Assembly (NCBI GenBank): GCA_964537715.1
Contig: CAZIAH010000004.1
Coordinates: forward strand, 1-64,000
Direction: 5' to 3'
Origin: CAZTZL01 sp964537715
GTDB taxonomy: Bacteria; Zhuqueibacterota; QNDG01; DSAB01
Length of the DNA: 64,000 nt
Positions 1-8,307 of this stretch are shown piece by piece. The notes under the pieces are model-generated. The model searched no databases. It saw only the letters and a program-made list of their open reading frames with translations, and was not told the origin of the DNA. The stretch's first letter is position 1; every line of letters begins with the position of its first letter. The position numbers were made by a program, and so were the translations under genes.

Positions 1-1
1 A

Positions 2-181
2 TATAATATACTGGGCCAGCATGTCAGAACACTCATTGATAAATCCTATCAAAGAGGCGACCATCAGATGATGTGGGATGGGACCAATGAAGCCGGTAAA
101 ACCGTTGAAAGTGGTGTTTATTTCTGCAGAATTACAGCAGGAGATTTTAATCAAAGTCAGAAAATGGTTTTGATAAAATAA
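2..181 (+). CDS. C-terminal end of a secreted protein with FlgD-like/T9SS-type sorting domain (partial)
   Basis: Only the last 59 codons are present; the gene runs off the left edge and ends at TAA 179-181. The visible part reads YNILGQHVRTLID, then MMWDGTNEAGKTVESG and VYFCRI, finishing with KMVLIK. This is the C-terminal half of the FlgD-Ig-like 'T9SS type A sorting' domain, which in the FCB group directs proteins through the outer membrane or anchors them to the surface. The same domain ends the proteins at 4967-6496 and 12865-14043. The function of the missing N-terminal part cannot be known from here. Confidence 0.85.
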   Translation, partial: YNILGQHVRTLIDKSYQRGDHQMMWDGTNEAGKTVESGVYFCRITAGDFNQSQKMVLIK

Positions 182-228
182 CCAAACATCAAACAAATTT
201 TATTAAATTTGTTGTAAGACAACCTATC

Positions 229-383
229 GTTGTTTACACTTTTGGGAAAAGAATGAAAATCGTCCTGATAGAAATATTGGGACGTTTTTTTTTGCAAATT
301 TGTATCTCTTCATGAATTAATCATGGCATTTAGCTTTAAAGCAGAAGGTGCCTTGTAAGATAAGGTTGTTTACACTTTTGGGA
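229..383. repeat. 19-bp direct repeat pair
   Basis: The word GTTGTTTACACTTTTGGGA occurs at 229-247 and again at 365-383, 136 bp apart, in the 438-bp stretch between the first gene and the sigma factor gene. The copies are identical. I see no ORF between them. Duplicated regulatory DNA or the ends of a decayed small element are both possible. Confidence 0.6.
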
Positions 384-428
384 TTTGCTTAGAATTGTTA
401 TATTAATAACAAGAGGAGATCCCAAGAA

Positions 429-452
429 TTTTTACTTTTTCACTTGACTTAA
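429..452 (+). promoter_or_regulatory. Fixed-spacing motif TTTTTAC-N8-TTGACTTAA, copy A
   Basis: TTTTTAC (429-435), eight bases, then TTGACTTAA (444-452). The TTGACT could act as a -35 box, because TAAACT follows after exactly 17 bp (467-472). The same arrangement with the same 8-base gap recurs at 545 and 1154, around the ECF sigma gene. It could be a promoter, a sigma or anti-sigma related operator, or a small repeat. Confidence 0.45.
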
Positions 453-544
453 CTACTAGTATTGGGTAAACTTTTTTGTTTATCCTAAGCCTGTCGAAGG
501 ATGAAACAGTTGCGTTACAATATTTTTATTATACATTGATAGGG

Positions 545-568
545 TTTTTACTTTCTAGATTGACTTAA
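545..568 (+). promoter_or_regulatory. Fixed-spacing motif TTTTTAC-N8-TTGACTTAA, copy B
   Basis: TTTTTAC (545-551), eight bases, TTGACTTAA (560-568), 51 bp before the sigma factor start codon. A TTGACT/TTAATT pair with 17-bp spacing (560-565 and 583-588) would make a plausible promoter for the sigma gene. It matches copy A at every position of both halves. Confidence 0.45.
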
Positions 569-619
569 TTAAAAAGTGTTTTTTAATTCATTCCGTATAA
601 AAAAGAGACCTTTTGATCC

Positions 620-1150
620 ATGCAAGAAGAGCGACTAATCGACGACGAACTCATCCGCCGCATTCAGAATTCCGATGCAATCGCATTCAAAACCCTATAT
701 TTCCGCTACCACCAACGGCTTGGGAGTTATATCTACAACCGTATCCATTCAAGCGAACAGACCCGGGACATGCTTCAGGAGATATTTGCCTGGCTGTGGC
801 AAAACCGCATCCGGCTCAGAATCAAAACATCCCTGTCAGCCTACCTTTACCGGATGGCCCATAACATGACAGTCAATCTCTACCAAAAAAAGTCGAGGAA
901 ACGCGCCTACATCGCCTCCCGGCTATATCAAACCGATGTGGTCTCTGGCAATGTCACAGATATGCAAATCGATTTGGAAACGGCCATGAATGCCCTGCCT
1001 GAAAAACTCCGAACCGTGTTCATCTTGAGCCGGTTCGAAGGTCTCAAGAATTCCGAAATCGCGGAAACCCTCAATGTCTCAGTCAAAACCGTGGAAAGCA
1101 GAATCACCAAAGTATTAAAAATATTGAGAGAGATTTTCACTTCGAAATAG
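620..1150 (+). CDS. ECF-type RNA polymerase sigma factor (FecI/RpoE-like)
   Basis: A 176-residue sigma-70 family protein. Region 2 lies at about residues 22-92 (AFKTLYFRYHQRL ... LQEIFAWLWQNR ... LYRMAHNMTVN). Region 4 lies at about 118-172 (LPEKLRTVFILSRFEGLKNS, then EIAETLNVSVKTVESRI, a helix-turn-helix). There is no region 1.1 or 3, as expected for the extracytoplasmic-function class. The FecR-like anti-sigma gene starts 55 bp downstream and is followed by an STN-containing TonB receptor, so this is probably the sigma of a cell-surface signalling unit that responds to receptor occupancy. The ribosome binding site is weak (AAGAG before ATG 620). Two motif copies precede it and one follows its stop codon. 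Confidence 0.93.
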   Translation: MQEERLIDDELIRRIQNSDAIAFKTLYFRYHQRLGSYIYNRIHSSEQTRDMLQEIFAWLWQNRIRLRIKTSLSAYLYRMAHNMTVNLYQKKSRKRAYIASRLYQTDVVSGNVTDMQIDLETAMNALPEKLRTVFILSRFEGLKNSEIAETLNVSVKTVESRITKVLKILREIFTSK

Positions 1151-1153
1151 GGT

Positions 1154-1177
1154 TTTTTGTCTTTTCATTTGACTTAA
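1154..1177 (+). promoter_or_regulatory. Fixed-spacing motif TTTTTGT-N8-TTGACTTAA, copy C
   Basis: TTTTTGT (1154-1160), eight bases, TTGACTTAA (1169-1177), starting 3 bases after the sigma factor stop codon and ending 28 bases before the anti-sigma start. No -10-like hexamer sits 17 bp after the TTGACT, so this copy does not look like a simple promoter. Its conserved spacing argues for a bound site or an RNA feature. Confidence 0.4.
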
Positions 1178-1205
1178 TAAATGAACAAGCAGAAGGAATT
1201 ATAAA

Positions 1206-2204
1206 ATGCAGTCGATGAAAACCATTGACAAATTATGTGCGAAAGCCATCACCCATCAAATCACGCCTGAAGAAAAAGAGAAATTGGATCAATGGCTCTT
1301 CCAATCCCCGGAAAATCAAAATTATTTTGATGAATTGGCAAAAGCATGGGAACGGATATCGAAACCAGATAGCGGTTTTCAGACCAATACCGCTTTCGAA
1401 TGGGATCGGTTCGAACAAAAAGTGATGCAAAATTCAGTCTCAAACAGTGACAGAAAAATGGTATCTTGGAGACAACCTTCTTTTAAAACGATCCCCCGAC
1501 CAGTACTGGCCGGACTGGCCGTCCTCCTCTGTATTCTCGCATGGCAAATAAGCATCGGGCTATCCCCGTATCGAACCGTTCTGACCAAAAATAGTCAGAC
1601 CGCAGAGGTAACTCTGACCGACGGAACCCGAATCCGTTTGAATGCCGGTTCAAAACTTCAATATCCGAAACGATTCTCAGCAAAAGAACGGCAAGTCAAA
1701 CTGACTGGCGAAGCGTTTTTTCAGGTCAAACAGAACGGAAAGTCCTTTGTCGTCTCCACAAAACAGGCACGGACCATTGTCCTCGGCACCAAATTCGATG
1801 TCTGGGCACGAGGAAAAGAAACCCGGGTGATCGTGACAGAAGGATTGGTTCGGTTGTCTTCTCGGAAATCAAATCAAAACTTTGTGGAAATCACACAGGG
1901 ACAGATGAGCCGTATCGTTATGAAACAAAATCCGGAAACACCCGTTCAAGCAAACAGCGATCTTTATCTGGGATGGCTGGACGGAAAGCTTATCTTCGAG
2001 AAAACCTCTCTTCAGGAGGCGATTGCCGAAATTGAAAGAACGTACGATGTGTCGATCAAACTGGACGCGTCTCTGGCAACACGGCTGCTGACAGCCCAAT
2101 TCAAAGACCAATCCATCGACACGGTTCTAACGAAAATATGCCTAGTCTTCAACGCGGAATACCGGTTCGAATCTGGCAGGTATGTCATTTGGCAGAAGGA
2201 GTGA
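1206..2204 (+). CDS. FecR-like anti-sigma / transmembrane sensor
   Basis: A 332-residue inner-membrane signal transducer. Residues 1-95 are cytoplasmic and would bind the sigma factor. One membrane segment lies at about 98-118 (PVLAGLAVLLCILAWQISI). The periplasmic FecR domain begins near residue 133 (VTLTDGTRIRLNAGSKLQYP ... VKLTGEAFFQV). A C-terminal DUF4974-like domain spans about 250-332 (GWLDGKLIFEKTSLQEAIAE ... IERTYDV). In such systems FecR contacts the N-terminal signalling domain of the TonB receptor and controls the ECF sigma. The order sigma, FecR, receptor is exactly that of FCB FecI/FecR units. Membership is clear; the signal is unknown. Confidence 0.93.
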   Translation: MQSMKTIDKLCAKAITHQITPEEKEKLDQWLFQSPENQNYFDELAKAWERISKPDSGFQTNTAFEWDRFEQKVMQNSVSNSDRKMVSWRQPSFKTIPRPVLAGLAVLLCILAWQISIGLSPYRTVLTKNSQTAEVTLTDGTRIRLNAGSKLQYPKRFSAKERQVKLTGEAFFQVKQNGKSFVVSTKQARTIVLGTKFDVWARGKETRVIVTEGLVRLSSRKSNQNFVEITQGQMSRIVMKQNPETPVQANSDLYLGWLDGKLIFEKTSLQEAIAEIERTYDVSIKLDASLATRLLTAQFKDQSIDTVLTKICLVFNAEYRFESGRYVIWQKE

Positions 2205-2216
2205 TCACAATATTCA

Positions 2217-4940
2217 ATGGTTACTAGAGACAAGCGAATGTTAAGAAAAATCCTGATCGTTTTGATGATATCAATCCATTCCATGGTATCGGCACAATCT
2301 GAGAACATCCGGACAATCCATCTCAACTGTATTGACACATCGCTCGAATCAGCAATCCGGGAAATTCAGCGCCAGACAAACATAGAATTCATCTACGATG
2401 CCCGGCTAATCATGAACCAGACTGTGACCTGCAGGATTGAGAATGTGACGGTTCGGGACGCTATCACATTGTTGTTGAAACAAACTCCCATCTCTTTTCA
2501 GATCTTCCCTCCCAATTCCATCGTATTTTACGAGGACAAAACATCCAGTCAAAAAATCGCAGGTGTGGTCGTGGATCGCCTGAGCCAGGAGGGACTGCCT
2601 CAGGCGAACATTGCATTAAAGAACAGCGAAAGAGGAACTGCTACCGACGAATCGGGATATTTCAAACTGGAAAACATGAGAACCGAAATTTGTACACTGA
2701 TGGTTTGTTATATGGGATATCAACCATTGGAAATCCTGGTTGATAATAGCAATATCGATCCACTCAAAGTTGAAATGGATCAAAATCCGGTTCAAATGCC
2801 ACCTGTAGTGATTTCAGAAACCAGGATTCCTGATATACCGATCATGGATCAATATGGAAAGATTCAGTTTATTCCGGTTGAAATCAAATCGCTGCCCTCA
2901 TCAGCAGACCGGGATATTCTGCACTCTTTGCAAACCATACCAGGAACGAAAAGCATCTTCGATCATCTGGATGGGCTTTATGTGCAGGGTGGAACACCGG
3001 ATCAAAATCTGATTCTCTTCGACAACATCCCGGTATTTCGGGCAGAACACCTGTGGGGATATATGAATGTATTCAATCCCAATGCGATTAAACAGGTCCA
3101 TTTTTATAAGGTGGGTTTCCCCTGCCGATACGGTGACAAACTTTCCAGTGTGGTTGGATTAAAAGGAGACGTTGGACAAGATGAGAAAATTAGATTTGGC
3201 ATGGGTGCTGACTTTTTCAGTGCCAATAGTCACATCCAGTTGCCGTTCAATTCCAAATTACGTTGTGCATTTTCACTGAGGCAATCTTTTCACAAAATCG
3301 GACTGCGTGAGATGTATTATAATACAGAAGATTATCTTTTTTTATTGAAAAGACGTTATCGTACCAATTTAAACCAGGGAAATATGTTCAGGTTTTATGA
3401 TATGACGGGAAAGATCAATTATCAATTTTCCCCGCAGAACACCCTTTCATTCACCTTGTTTACTACCCATGATAAAATTGACATTACCAAACGCTCTGAA
3501 AGTCAGGGAAAAATTGAGGGTACAAGATTCGAAAAATGGACGAACAATGGTATGGGTCTAACCTGGGTTACAAGATGGACTTCGAGGAGTCAATCTCATT
3601 TAAGCATGACCTGGGCTGATTATCAAAACGAATATTTGTATCAGTATCGCTTAACTGCTGAACGGATACAGTACTTACCTGACAGTACAATCGCTCGTCT
3701 TTATTACGATATTCCCGTAAGAGAATATGATCAGTTTCGGATCAGCCAATTCAATTTTAAATGCAACTATTCCCTTCGTGTCAATCCATTTTACGAAATC
3801 GACACAGGGGTCAATGTTTCTTATACAAAAGTTAAACATCAATTGCCGTTAGAACATTATTTTACCATAGAACAAAGCGTTCCGATTGAAGATACATACC
3901 ATCTGTCAATAGAACTGCCTGCCAATTTCAGAGCGTGGAAACATGTTCTTTACGCGGACAACCGATTGAAAATCCAAAAACATTCTGAAATCGTGATTGG
4001 CTGTCGCAGCATATACTATGAACCATTGAATACGTTTTATATAGATCCCAGAGTTGGTATTACCAGTAACTGGTCCCGTTTTTCTTTGAATTTGAAATGG
4101 GGCCATTATCATCAATTTCTCCACAGAATGTCAGTCCGAGCTGGAGACTTTAATCCCATGCGTACAAGTTATTATTGGGCATTGGCTGATGAACGTTTAA
4201 AAACCGAATTTTCGGAACATCGATCCATTGGATTCGATGTGGATTGGGATAATTACCATATGGGAATAAACGTTTATCAAAAAAAGAACAAAAACTTGTT
4301 GTTTCTGGTACCCACCATATTCGATTATTTTTTCCATTTTTCTGCGCCCATGTCTGAGATGACAGAAAATTTCTCATCCGATATTATTTATATTGACCGA
4401 GGCTCAAGCACATCCCAAGGTATCGAGTTTTTACTTCAAAGAAAATATGGAGCCATTTCAGGATGGTTCACTTATCAAATCGGAAGATCAGAATATCGAT
4501 TCAAAACCATCAATCAAGGAAAATCTTTTTTAGCCGAATACGACAGAACGCACGAGATTAACTGGGTTACACAATTTGCATGGCGAAACTTGATTTTATC
4601 ATTCTCTACGATATATGCAACAGGGACACCCTTTTCCACTGCTGAACATACAGTATTTGGTTCTCCTATTGAGCATGACTTTTATACGTACTGTGACCGC
4701 TCCATTATAAAAAACGAGCGTTTGCCATCCTACAATCGCTTTGATGTGAAATTGATCCACCACATTAAAATATTTTCATCCTTCGAATTGGAATATGGAT
4801 GTACCCTGCTGAATATTTTTAATCAAACGAATGTGATCGATCAATATTATCAGAGCTACGAAGACATGAAAAACGATCAAGTCACAGATATTACTGAACC
4901 GGGTAGAACCCTGTTTATTTTTTGTAATTTGAGCCATTAA
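2217..4940 (+). CDS. TonB-dependent receptor with STN and carboxypeptidase-regulatory-like domains
   Basis: A 907-residue outer-membrane receptor. A signal peptide ends near residue 27 (IHSMVSAQ). A secretin/TonB N-terminal (STN) signalling domain spans about 30-105 (SLESAIREIQRQTNIEFIYD). A CarboxypepD_reg-like beta sandwich spans about 113-200 (GVVVDRLSQEGLPQANIALK). The plug follows (LHSLQTIPGTKSIFDHLDGL, YVQGGTPDQNLILFDNIPVF), then a beta barrel ending in an aromatic-rich strand. The STN domain indicates trans-envelope signalling through the FecR upstream. An alternative ATG at 2238 would trim seven residues. The 3' two thirds look more AT-rich than the 5' part. The substrate cannot be told; the secreted protein downstream may be a partner. 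Confidence 0.92.
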   Translation: MVTRDKRMLRKILIVLMISIHSMVSAQSENIRTIHLNCIDTSLESAIREIQRQTNIEFIYDARLIMNQTVTCRIENVTVRDAITLLLKQTPISFQIFPPNSIVFYEDKTSSQKIAGVVVDRLSQEGLPQANIALKNSERGTATDESGYFKLENMRTEICTLMVCYMGYQPLEILVDNSNIDPLKVEMDQNPVQMPPVVISETRIPDIPIMDQYGKIQFIPVEIKSLPSSADRDILHSLQTIPGTKSIFDHLDGLYVQGGTPDQNLILFDNIPVFRAEHLWGYMNVFNPNAIKQVHFYKVGFPCRYGDKLSSVVGLKGDVGQDEKIRFGMGADFFSANSHIQLPFNSKLRCAFSLRQSFHKIGLREMYYNTEDYLFLLKRRYRTNLNQGNMFRFYDMTGKINYQFSPQNTLSFTLFTTHDKIDITKRSESQGKIEGTRFEKWTNNGMGLTWVTRWTSRSQSHLSMTWADYQNEYLYQYRLTAERIQYLPDSTIARLYYDIPVREYDQFRISQFNFKCNYSLRVNPFYEIDTGVNVSYTKVKHQLPLEHYFTIEQSVPIEDTYHLSIELPANFRAWKHVLYADNRLKIQKHSEIVIGCRSIYYEPLNTFYIDPRVGITSNWSRFSLNLKWGHYHQFLHRMSVRAGDFNPMRTSYYWALADERLKTEFSEHRSIGFDVDWDNYHMGINVYQKKNKNLLFLVPTIFDYFFHFSAPMSEMTENFSSDIIYIDRGSSTSQGIEFLLQRKYGAISGWFTYQIGRSEYRFKTINQGKSFLAEYDRTHEINWVTQFAWRNLILSFSTIYATGTPFSTAEHTVFGSPIEHDFYTYCDRSIIKNERLPSYNRFDVKLIHHIKIFSSFELEYGCTLLNIFNQTNVIDQYYQSYEDMKNDQVTDITEPGRTLFIFCNLSH

Positions 4941-4966
4941 ACGGCCTGTAAAAAGTGGAGTCTAAA

Positions 4967-6496
4967 ATGTTTACAAGAAAATTATTCATCGCGGTTCTTC
5001 TTTCGGGTCTGTTCCTCGACACAGACATCAGTCAAAGCGAAACCACTATAAAAGGAGCCGTTTCTGGCGTCTGGACGAAAGACAACTCACCGTATATCGT
5101 TATCGAAGATATTTATATCGAGAACGATCAATCCCTGATCATCAATCCGGGTGTGCATGTCTATTTTCAGGACAGCGTCACATTTACCATCGGAGAAGAA
5201 CTCAATACGAGCAATCGCAAGCATCAACTCATCGCCAAAGGATTGGAAACCGACAGTATCGTTTTCGCTTCTCAGGAAACATCAAAAATTTGGTGTGGAT
5301 TCAACTTTGTCGAAAGCGCGGATGACGATACCATTGCCTATGCTGTGATCAGAGACATTCATCCCGGAACAGAAACATGGAATTATTGGAATCAATGGGG
5401 ACCAATTGCCGGTGGAGCGATTGACATTATTTTGTCTTCTCCCCAAATTCACAACTGCTCGATCCGGAACAACCGCATCTCCGATTTTACGCTGCTGAAT
5501 TGTTATCACGCCAATCCGACACTTTCCAATTGCATCATCACCGGGAATAGTGGCTGGACCGGAGAATCCATAAGGCCGCCCTTTTTCACCACAAGTGCAA
5601 TGCTGAGCTGTTCCGAATCGAATGTCCGAGTAGAAAATACTTTGGTTTACAACAATCACATGTACCAGTTCTTCAACTATACGGATTTCTCTCTAGTTAC
5701 TTTTATCAATGTGACAATCAGCAAGAATATTTTTTCACCCGATTCCGAGCTTGTAGATTTAACATGGGGTCTGATGACGAAGATCTATTATATCAATTCC
5801 ATTATCACTAACAACAATTCGGATTTCAACTCTTTTTTCGGCTCTCCATTTCCAGGGGACAGCATCCTGTTCAGCTATTCGAATATCGATACTTCCTCAT
5901 CTTTTCCAATTCAATGGGCAGATTCGTGGGCTCACAATCCTTTTATTGTCTGGCAGACAGATAACATTTCGACCGATCCATTATTTACAGATACCGAGAA
6001 TAATAATTTTACTTTACAGGTCAATTCTCCCTGTGTCGATGCAGGAAATCCTCACACTGCATACAACGACAACGAAGATCCAAAAAATCCGGGTCAGGCA
6101 CTCTGGCCGGCTCGGGGCACGGTCCGCAACGACATGGGTGCATACGGGGGAAAATCCGAATTAAAACTTGGCAATTCAACAAATGTTGTTATAAACTATA
6201 ATGGCCACAGTAAACCGGGTGAATTCAAACTGTGTGAAAATTATCCCAACCCATTCAATCCAGAAACAATGATTGAATACAATATACCAAAACAGGGAAA
6301 AGTGATCATCACTGTCTTCAATGTGCTCGGTCAAAAAATCAGAATACTTGTGGATTCGGAACATGTACCGGGAATGTATCGGACAATCTGGGATGGCAAA
6401 GACTGGCTTGGGAAGCCGATGAACAGCGGGATCTATTTTTACAGACTGGATTCGGATAACTTTCACGAAGTAAAACGAATGGTGTTACTTCGATAA
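4967..6496 (+). CDS. Secreted right-handed beta-helix protein with FlgD-like/T9SS sorting domain
   Basis: About 509 residues from the ATG at 4967, which has GTGGAG at 4955-4960 as ribosome binding site; a GTG start at 4955 would add four residues. A signal peptide (KLFIAVLLSGLFLD) is followed by parallel beta-helix-like repeats (PQIHNCSIRNNRISDFT, NPTLSNCIITGNSG, VRVENTLVYNNHM, SLVTFINVTISKNIF, IYYINSIITNNNS). Next comes the 'DPLFTD ... SPCVDAGNP' segment common in such proteins. The last ~85 residues form the sorting domain (FKLCENYPNPFNPETMIEYN, VFNVLGQK, SGIYFYRLDS). It lies 26 bp after the TonB receptor, so it is probably in the same operon. Ligand or substrate is unknown. Confidence 0.88.
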   Translation: MFTRKLFIAVLLSGLFLDTDISQSETTIKGAVSGVWTKDNSPYIVIEDIYIENDQSLIINPGVHVYFQDSVTFTIGEELNTSNRKHQLIAKGLETDSIVFASQETSKIWCGFNFVESADDDTIAYAVIRDIHPGTETWNYWNQWGPIAGGAIDIILSSPQIHNCSIRNNRISDFTLLNCYHANPTLSNCIITGNSGWTGESIRPPFFTTSAMLSCSESNVRVENTLVYNNHMYQFFNYTDFSLVTFINVTISKNIFSPDSELVDLTWGLMTKIYYINSIITNNNSDFNSFFGSPFPGDSILFSYSNIDTSSSFPIQWADSWAHNPFIVWQTDNISTDPLFTDTENNNFTLQVNSPCVDAGNPHTAYNDNEDPKNPGQALWPARGTVRNDMGAYGGKSELKLGNSTNVVINYNGHSKPGEFKLCENYPNPFNPETMIEYNIPKQGKVIITVFNVLGQKIRILVDSEHVPGMYRTIWDGKDWLGKPMNSGIYFYRLDSDNFHEVKRMVLLR

Positions 6497-6507
6497 AAGA
6501 GGATCTT

Positions 6508-6795
6508 ATGTTTTGTCATCACTGCGGATTTGAAGTAATAACGGATCACAAAATCGGACGCCAGGAAACGTGCGGGAAATGCAGCAGTTATTTACATTGC
6601 TGTTTGAATTGCAAATTTTACGATCCCAATGCGTATCATCAATGCCGAGAATCGGAAGCCGAATGGGTTCAGGACAAAACTTCGGCCAATTTCTGTGATT
6701 ACTTTGAACCGTCGGATCGTCCTGTCAAGAACAAACCGGACCGATCCGCTCAGGCCCGGGAAAAATTGAATCAGCTGTTCGGTAAAAAAACCTGA
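6508..6795 (+). CDS. Small cysteine-rich (zinc-ribbon-like) conserved hypothetical protein
   Basis: A 95-residue soluble protein starting 11 bp after the beta-helix gene. The first 70 residues carry CxxC pairs (MFCHHCGFEV, ETCGKCSSY, HCCLNCKFYDPNAYHQC) and a further Cys in ANFCDYFEP, as in a double zinc ribbon. The C-terminal tail is charged (RSAQAREKLNQLFGKK). I recognise the general small zinc-ribbon type but no named function. It is probably cytoplasmic and may simply be cotranscribed with its neighbour. Confidence 0.75.
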   Translation: MFCHHCGFEVITDHKIGRQETCGKCSSYLHCCLNCKFYDPNAYHQCRESEAEWVQDKTSANFCDYFEPSDRPVKNKPDRSAQAREKLNQLFGKKT

Positions 6796-6816
6796 AACAA
6801 CAATCTATCCAAAGAA

Positions 6817-7281
6817 TTATTCTGTCTTTTCTGCCGATTGCGTCTGAATGACCGACTTCAGATGTTCGACATATTTCTCCGGCCCACCAGGTTGGTAACC
6901 GGTCCTTCCGATTTCCTTGCCGTCAGAGGACAAGAGAATAACTGTTGGGAAGCCTCTTATTTTATACGTTTGAGCAAGCTGCTGATTCTGTTTCTTCAAA
7001 TCATCACTCTGCGATGTAAATTGAGGGAAATCCAAGTTGACCAGAATTAGGTTATCTTTGGCGTATGCTTGAAAAACAGACTTACTAAACACTTCTTTGT
7101 CCAGTCTTTTACACCAGACACACCAATCTGAACCGCTGAAATCCAGCAGCATGGGTTTTCCCGTTTCTTTGGCTTTTACCCTGGCTTGTTCGATATTCTC
7201 AAACCAGAGCGAATCACCTGCAAACAGATTGAATGCGGTCATCACAAGCAACCCTACTAAAATGAATGTATACTTTTTCAT
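6817..7281 (-). CDS. Periplasmic thioredoxin-like protein (DUF255/Thioredoxin_7 type)
   Basis: A 154-residue protein with a signal peptide (MKKYTFILVGLLVMTAFNLFA). The thioredoxin fold has the active site SGSDWCVWCKRLDKEVF, a CxxC redox pair, and the conserved cis-Pro segment RGFPTVILL. The motif WCxWCK and length fit the single-domain thioredoxin-fold proteins of the FCB group that reduce or isomerise disulfides in the periplasm, or deliver electrons to cytochrome c assembly factors. It stands alone and is convergent with the zinc-ribbon gene, whose stop lies 21 bp away. Confidence 0.88.
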   Translation of the reverse strand: MKKYTFILVGLLVMTAFNLFAGDSLWFENIEQARVKAKETGKPMLLDFSGSDWCVWCKRLDKEVFSKSVFQAYAKDNLILVNLDFPQFTSQSDDLKKQNQQLAQTYKIRGFPTVILLSSDGKEIGRTGYQPGGPEKYVEHLKSVIQTQSAEKTE

Positions 7282-7684
7282 GATGTATTCTCCTTTAGGG
7301 TTTCATCCCTGTTAAGCTTCACCTTCAAACGCTCGCTTAAACCAAATGGTTCCAAAAAAATCTTTGTTTAAAAATACACATTCACTTTTATTCGTTTTGG
7401 ATAATCACATTATCAATCAGCCTTGTCTTACCCACAAAAAAGGAATCCCCTTTTCTATGTCAATCACTTTGTAAAACAGAGTTCCTCATTTATACCAATA
7501 AATTTTATCTGCCTCTACGTAAATCCCAACCGATAGATTTCCAAATTTTTTCTTGACTTCTTCCGCTGTTTCGCTTACTTTTAAACACTATTTTTTCGTA
7601 AGAAAATAAAGTGACCAATACATTCTTAGACTTTTCATTACAGAATTACTTTACATATAAAAACGATTTGCAGATTAAGTTTCA
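7282..7684. other. Intergenic region without a recognisable gene
   Basis: About 400 bp of divergent intergenic DNA between the thioredoxin-like gene (leftward) and the lipoprotein gene at 7685 (rightward). The sequence is AT-rich and stop-rich. A possible rightward promoter is TTGACT at about 7553 with TACTTT 17 bp later at about 7576, roughly 100 bp before the lipoprotein start. I see no repeat shared with the rest of the window and no strong hairpin. Confidence 0.4.
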
Positions 7685-8305
7685 ATGATGCTACGGATAC
7701 ATAAATCCAATCTTTTCCAGCCAGATAGCAAAATCCGTTTTGATTATACATCAATAATCCGCTGGATCAAACGAAATTGTCCGTACTGGTTCCTCTACAT
7801 ATTACTCCTGAACGGCTGTGATGAATCTCTGCCTCCCTATCGGCAGCCCGAAAACCTGCTTGCTATCGACCGGATTGAAATTTCGCAAGGTATATATTCC
7901 GTAGCGGGCGATTACCTAGTGAAATTCCATATTTACGGGAAGAATCTTTTTGATGAGACTTTCAGCGAACCGGTAAATATCCAGGGCAACGTGCATATCT
8001 GGAATAAAAAACAACCAGACTTGACAGCCACACTTTCATTGGACAACACAAATTTCGGCCCCAATACGAATCTGTCAGGAAATGTGCTCACAATCAGTCC
8101 CGGAGAAGAATTCGAACTGCGCGTGACATGGAATTCACACACAGACGACGGCGAAGACTTGGCTGATTTTTTCAATGGTTCTACTCAAACCATCTCTGCC
8201 AAATCCGAGGACATGAGAGATTTTTATGTACAAGCCGAAGTCACCCTGTTTGAAGAACTCGGATTGATACAATCTGTACCGGTTTTATTTGTCTTTAACG
8301 GTTAA
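7685..8305 (+). CDS. Putative lipoprotein preceding a TonB receptor
   Basis: A 206-residue protein with a hydrophobic stretch ending in a lipobox-like LLLNGCDES; the presumptive lipidated Cys is near residue 44. The N-terminus is long for a signal peptide (about 43 residues), so the true start may be an unusual codon closer to the hydrophobic core. The mature part is rich in beta-type sequence (IEISQGIYSVAGDYLVKFHI, LSGNVLTISPGEEFELRVTW). It ends 2 bp before the start of the next TonB receptor and is surely cotranscribed with it. It may be a surface or periplasmic partner of that receptor. No family recognised. Confidence 0.7.
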   Translation: MMLRIHKSNLFQPDSKIRFDYTSIIRWIKRNCPYWFLYILLLNGCDESLPPYRQPENLLAIDRIEISQGIYSVAGDYLVKFHIYGKNLFDETFSEPVNIQGNVHIWNKKQPDLTATLSLDNTNFGPNTNLSGNVLTISPGEEFELRVTWNSHTDDGEDLADFFNGSTQTISAKSEDMRDFYVQAEVTLFEELGLIQSVPVLFVFNG

Positions 8306-8307
8306 TT

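Noticed and set aside
484..503. AAGCCTGTCGAAGGATGA word before the sigma gene
   Set aside because: It resembles a very common dispersed repeat fragment in many bacteria, but only one copy is seen here, so nothing can be claimed.
613..864. An 83-codon frame overlapping the sigma factor start
   Set aside because: It is out of frame with a certain ECF sigma gene and contains no domain.
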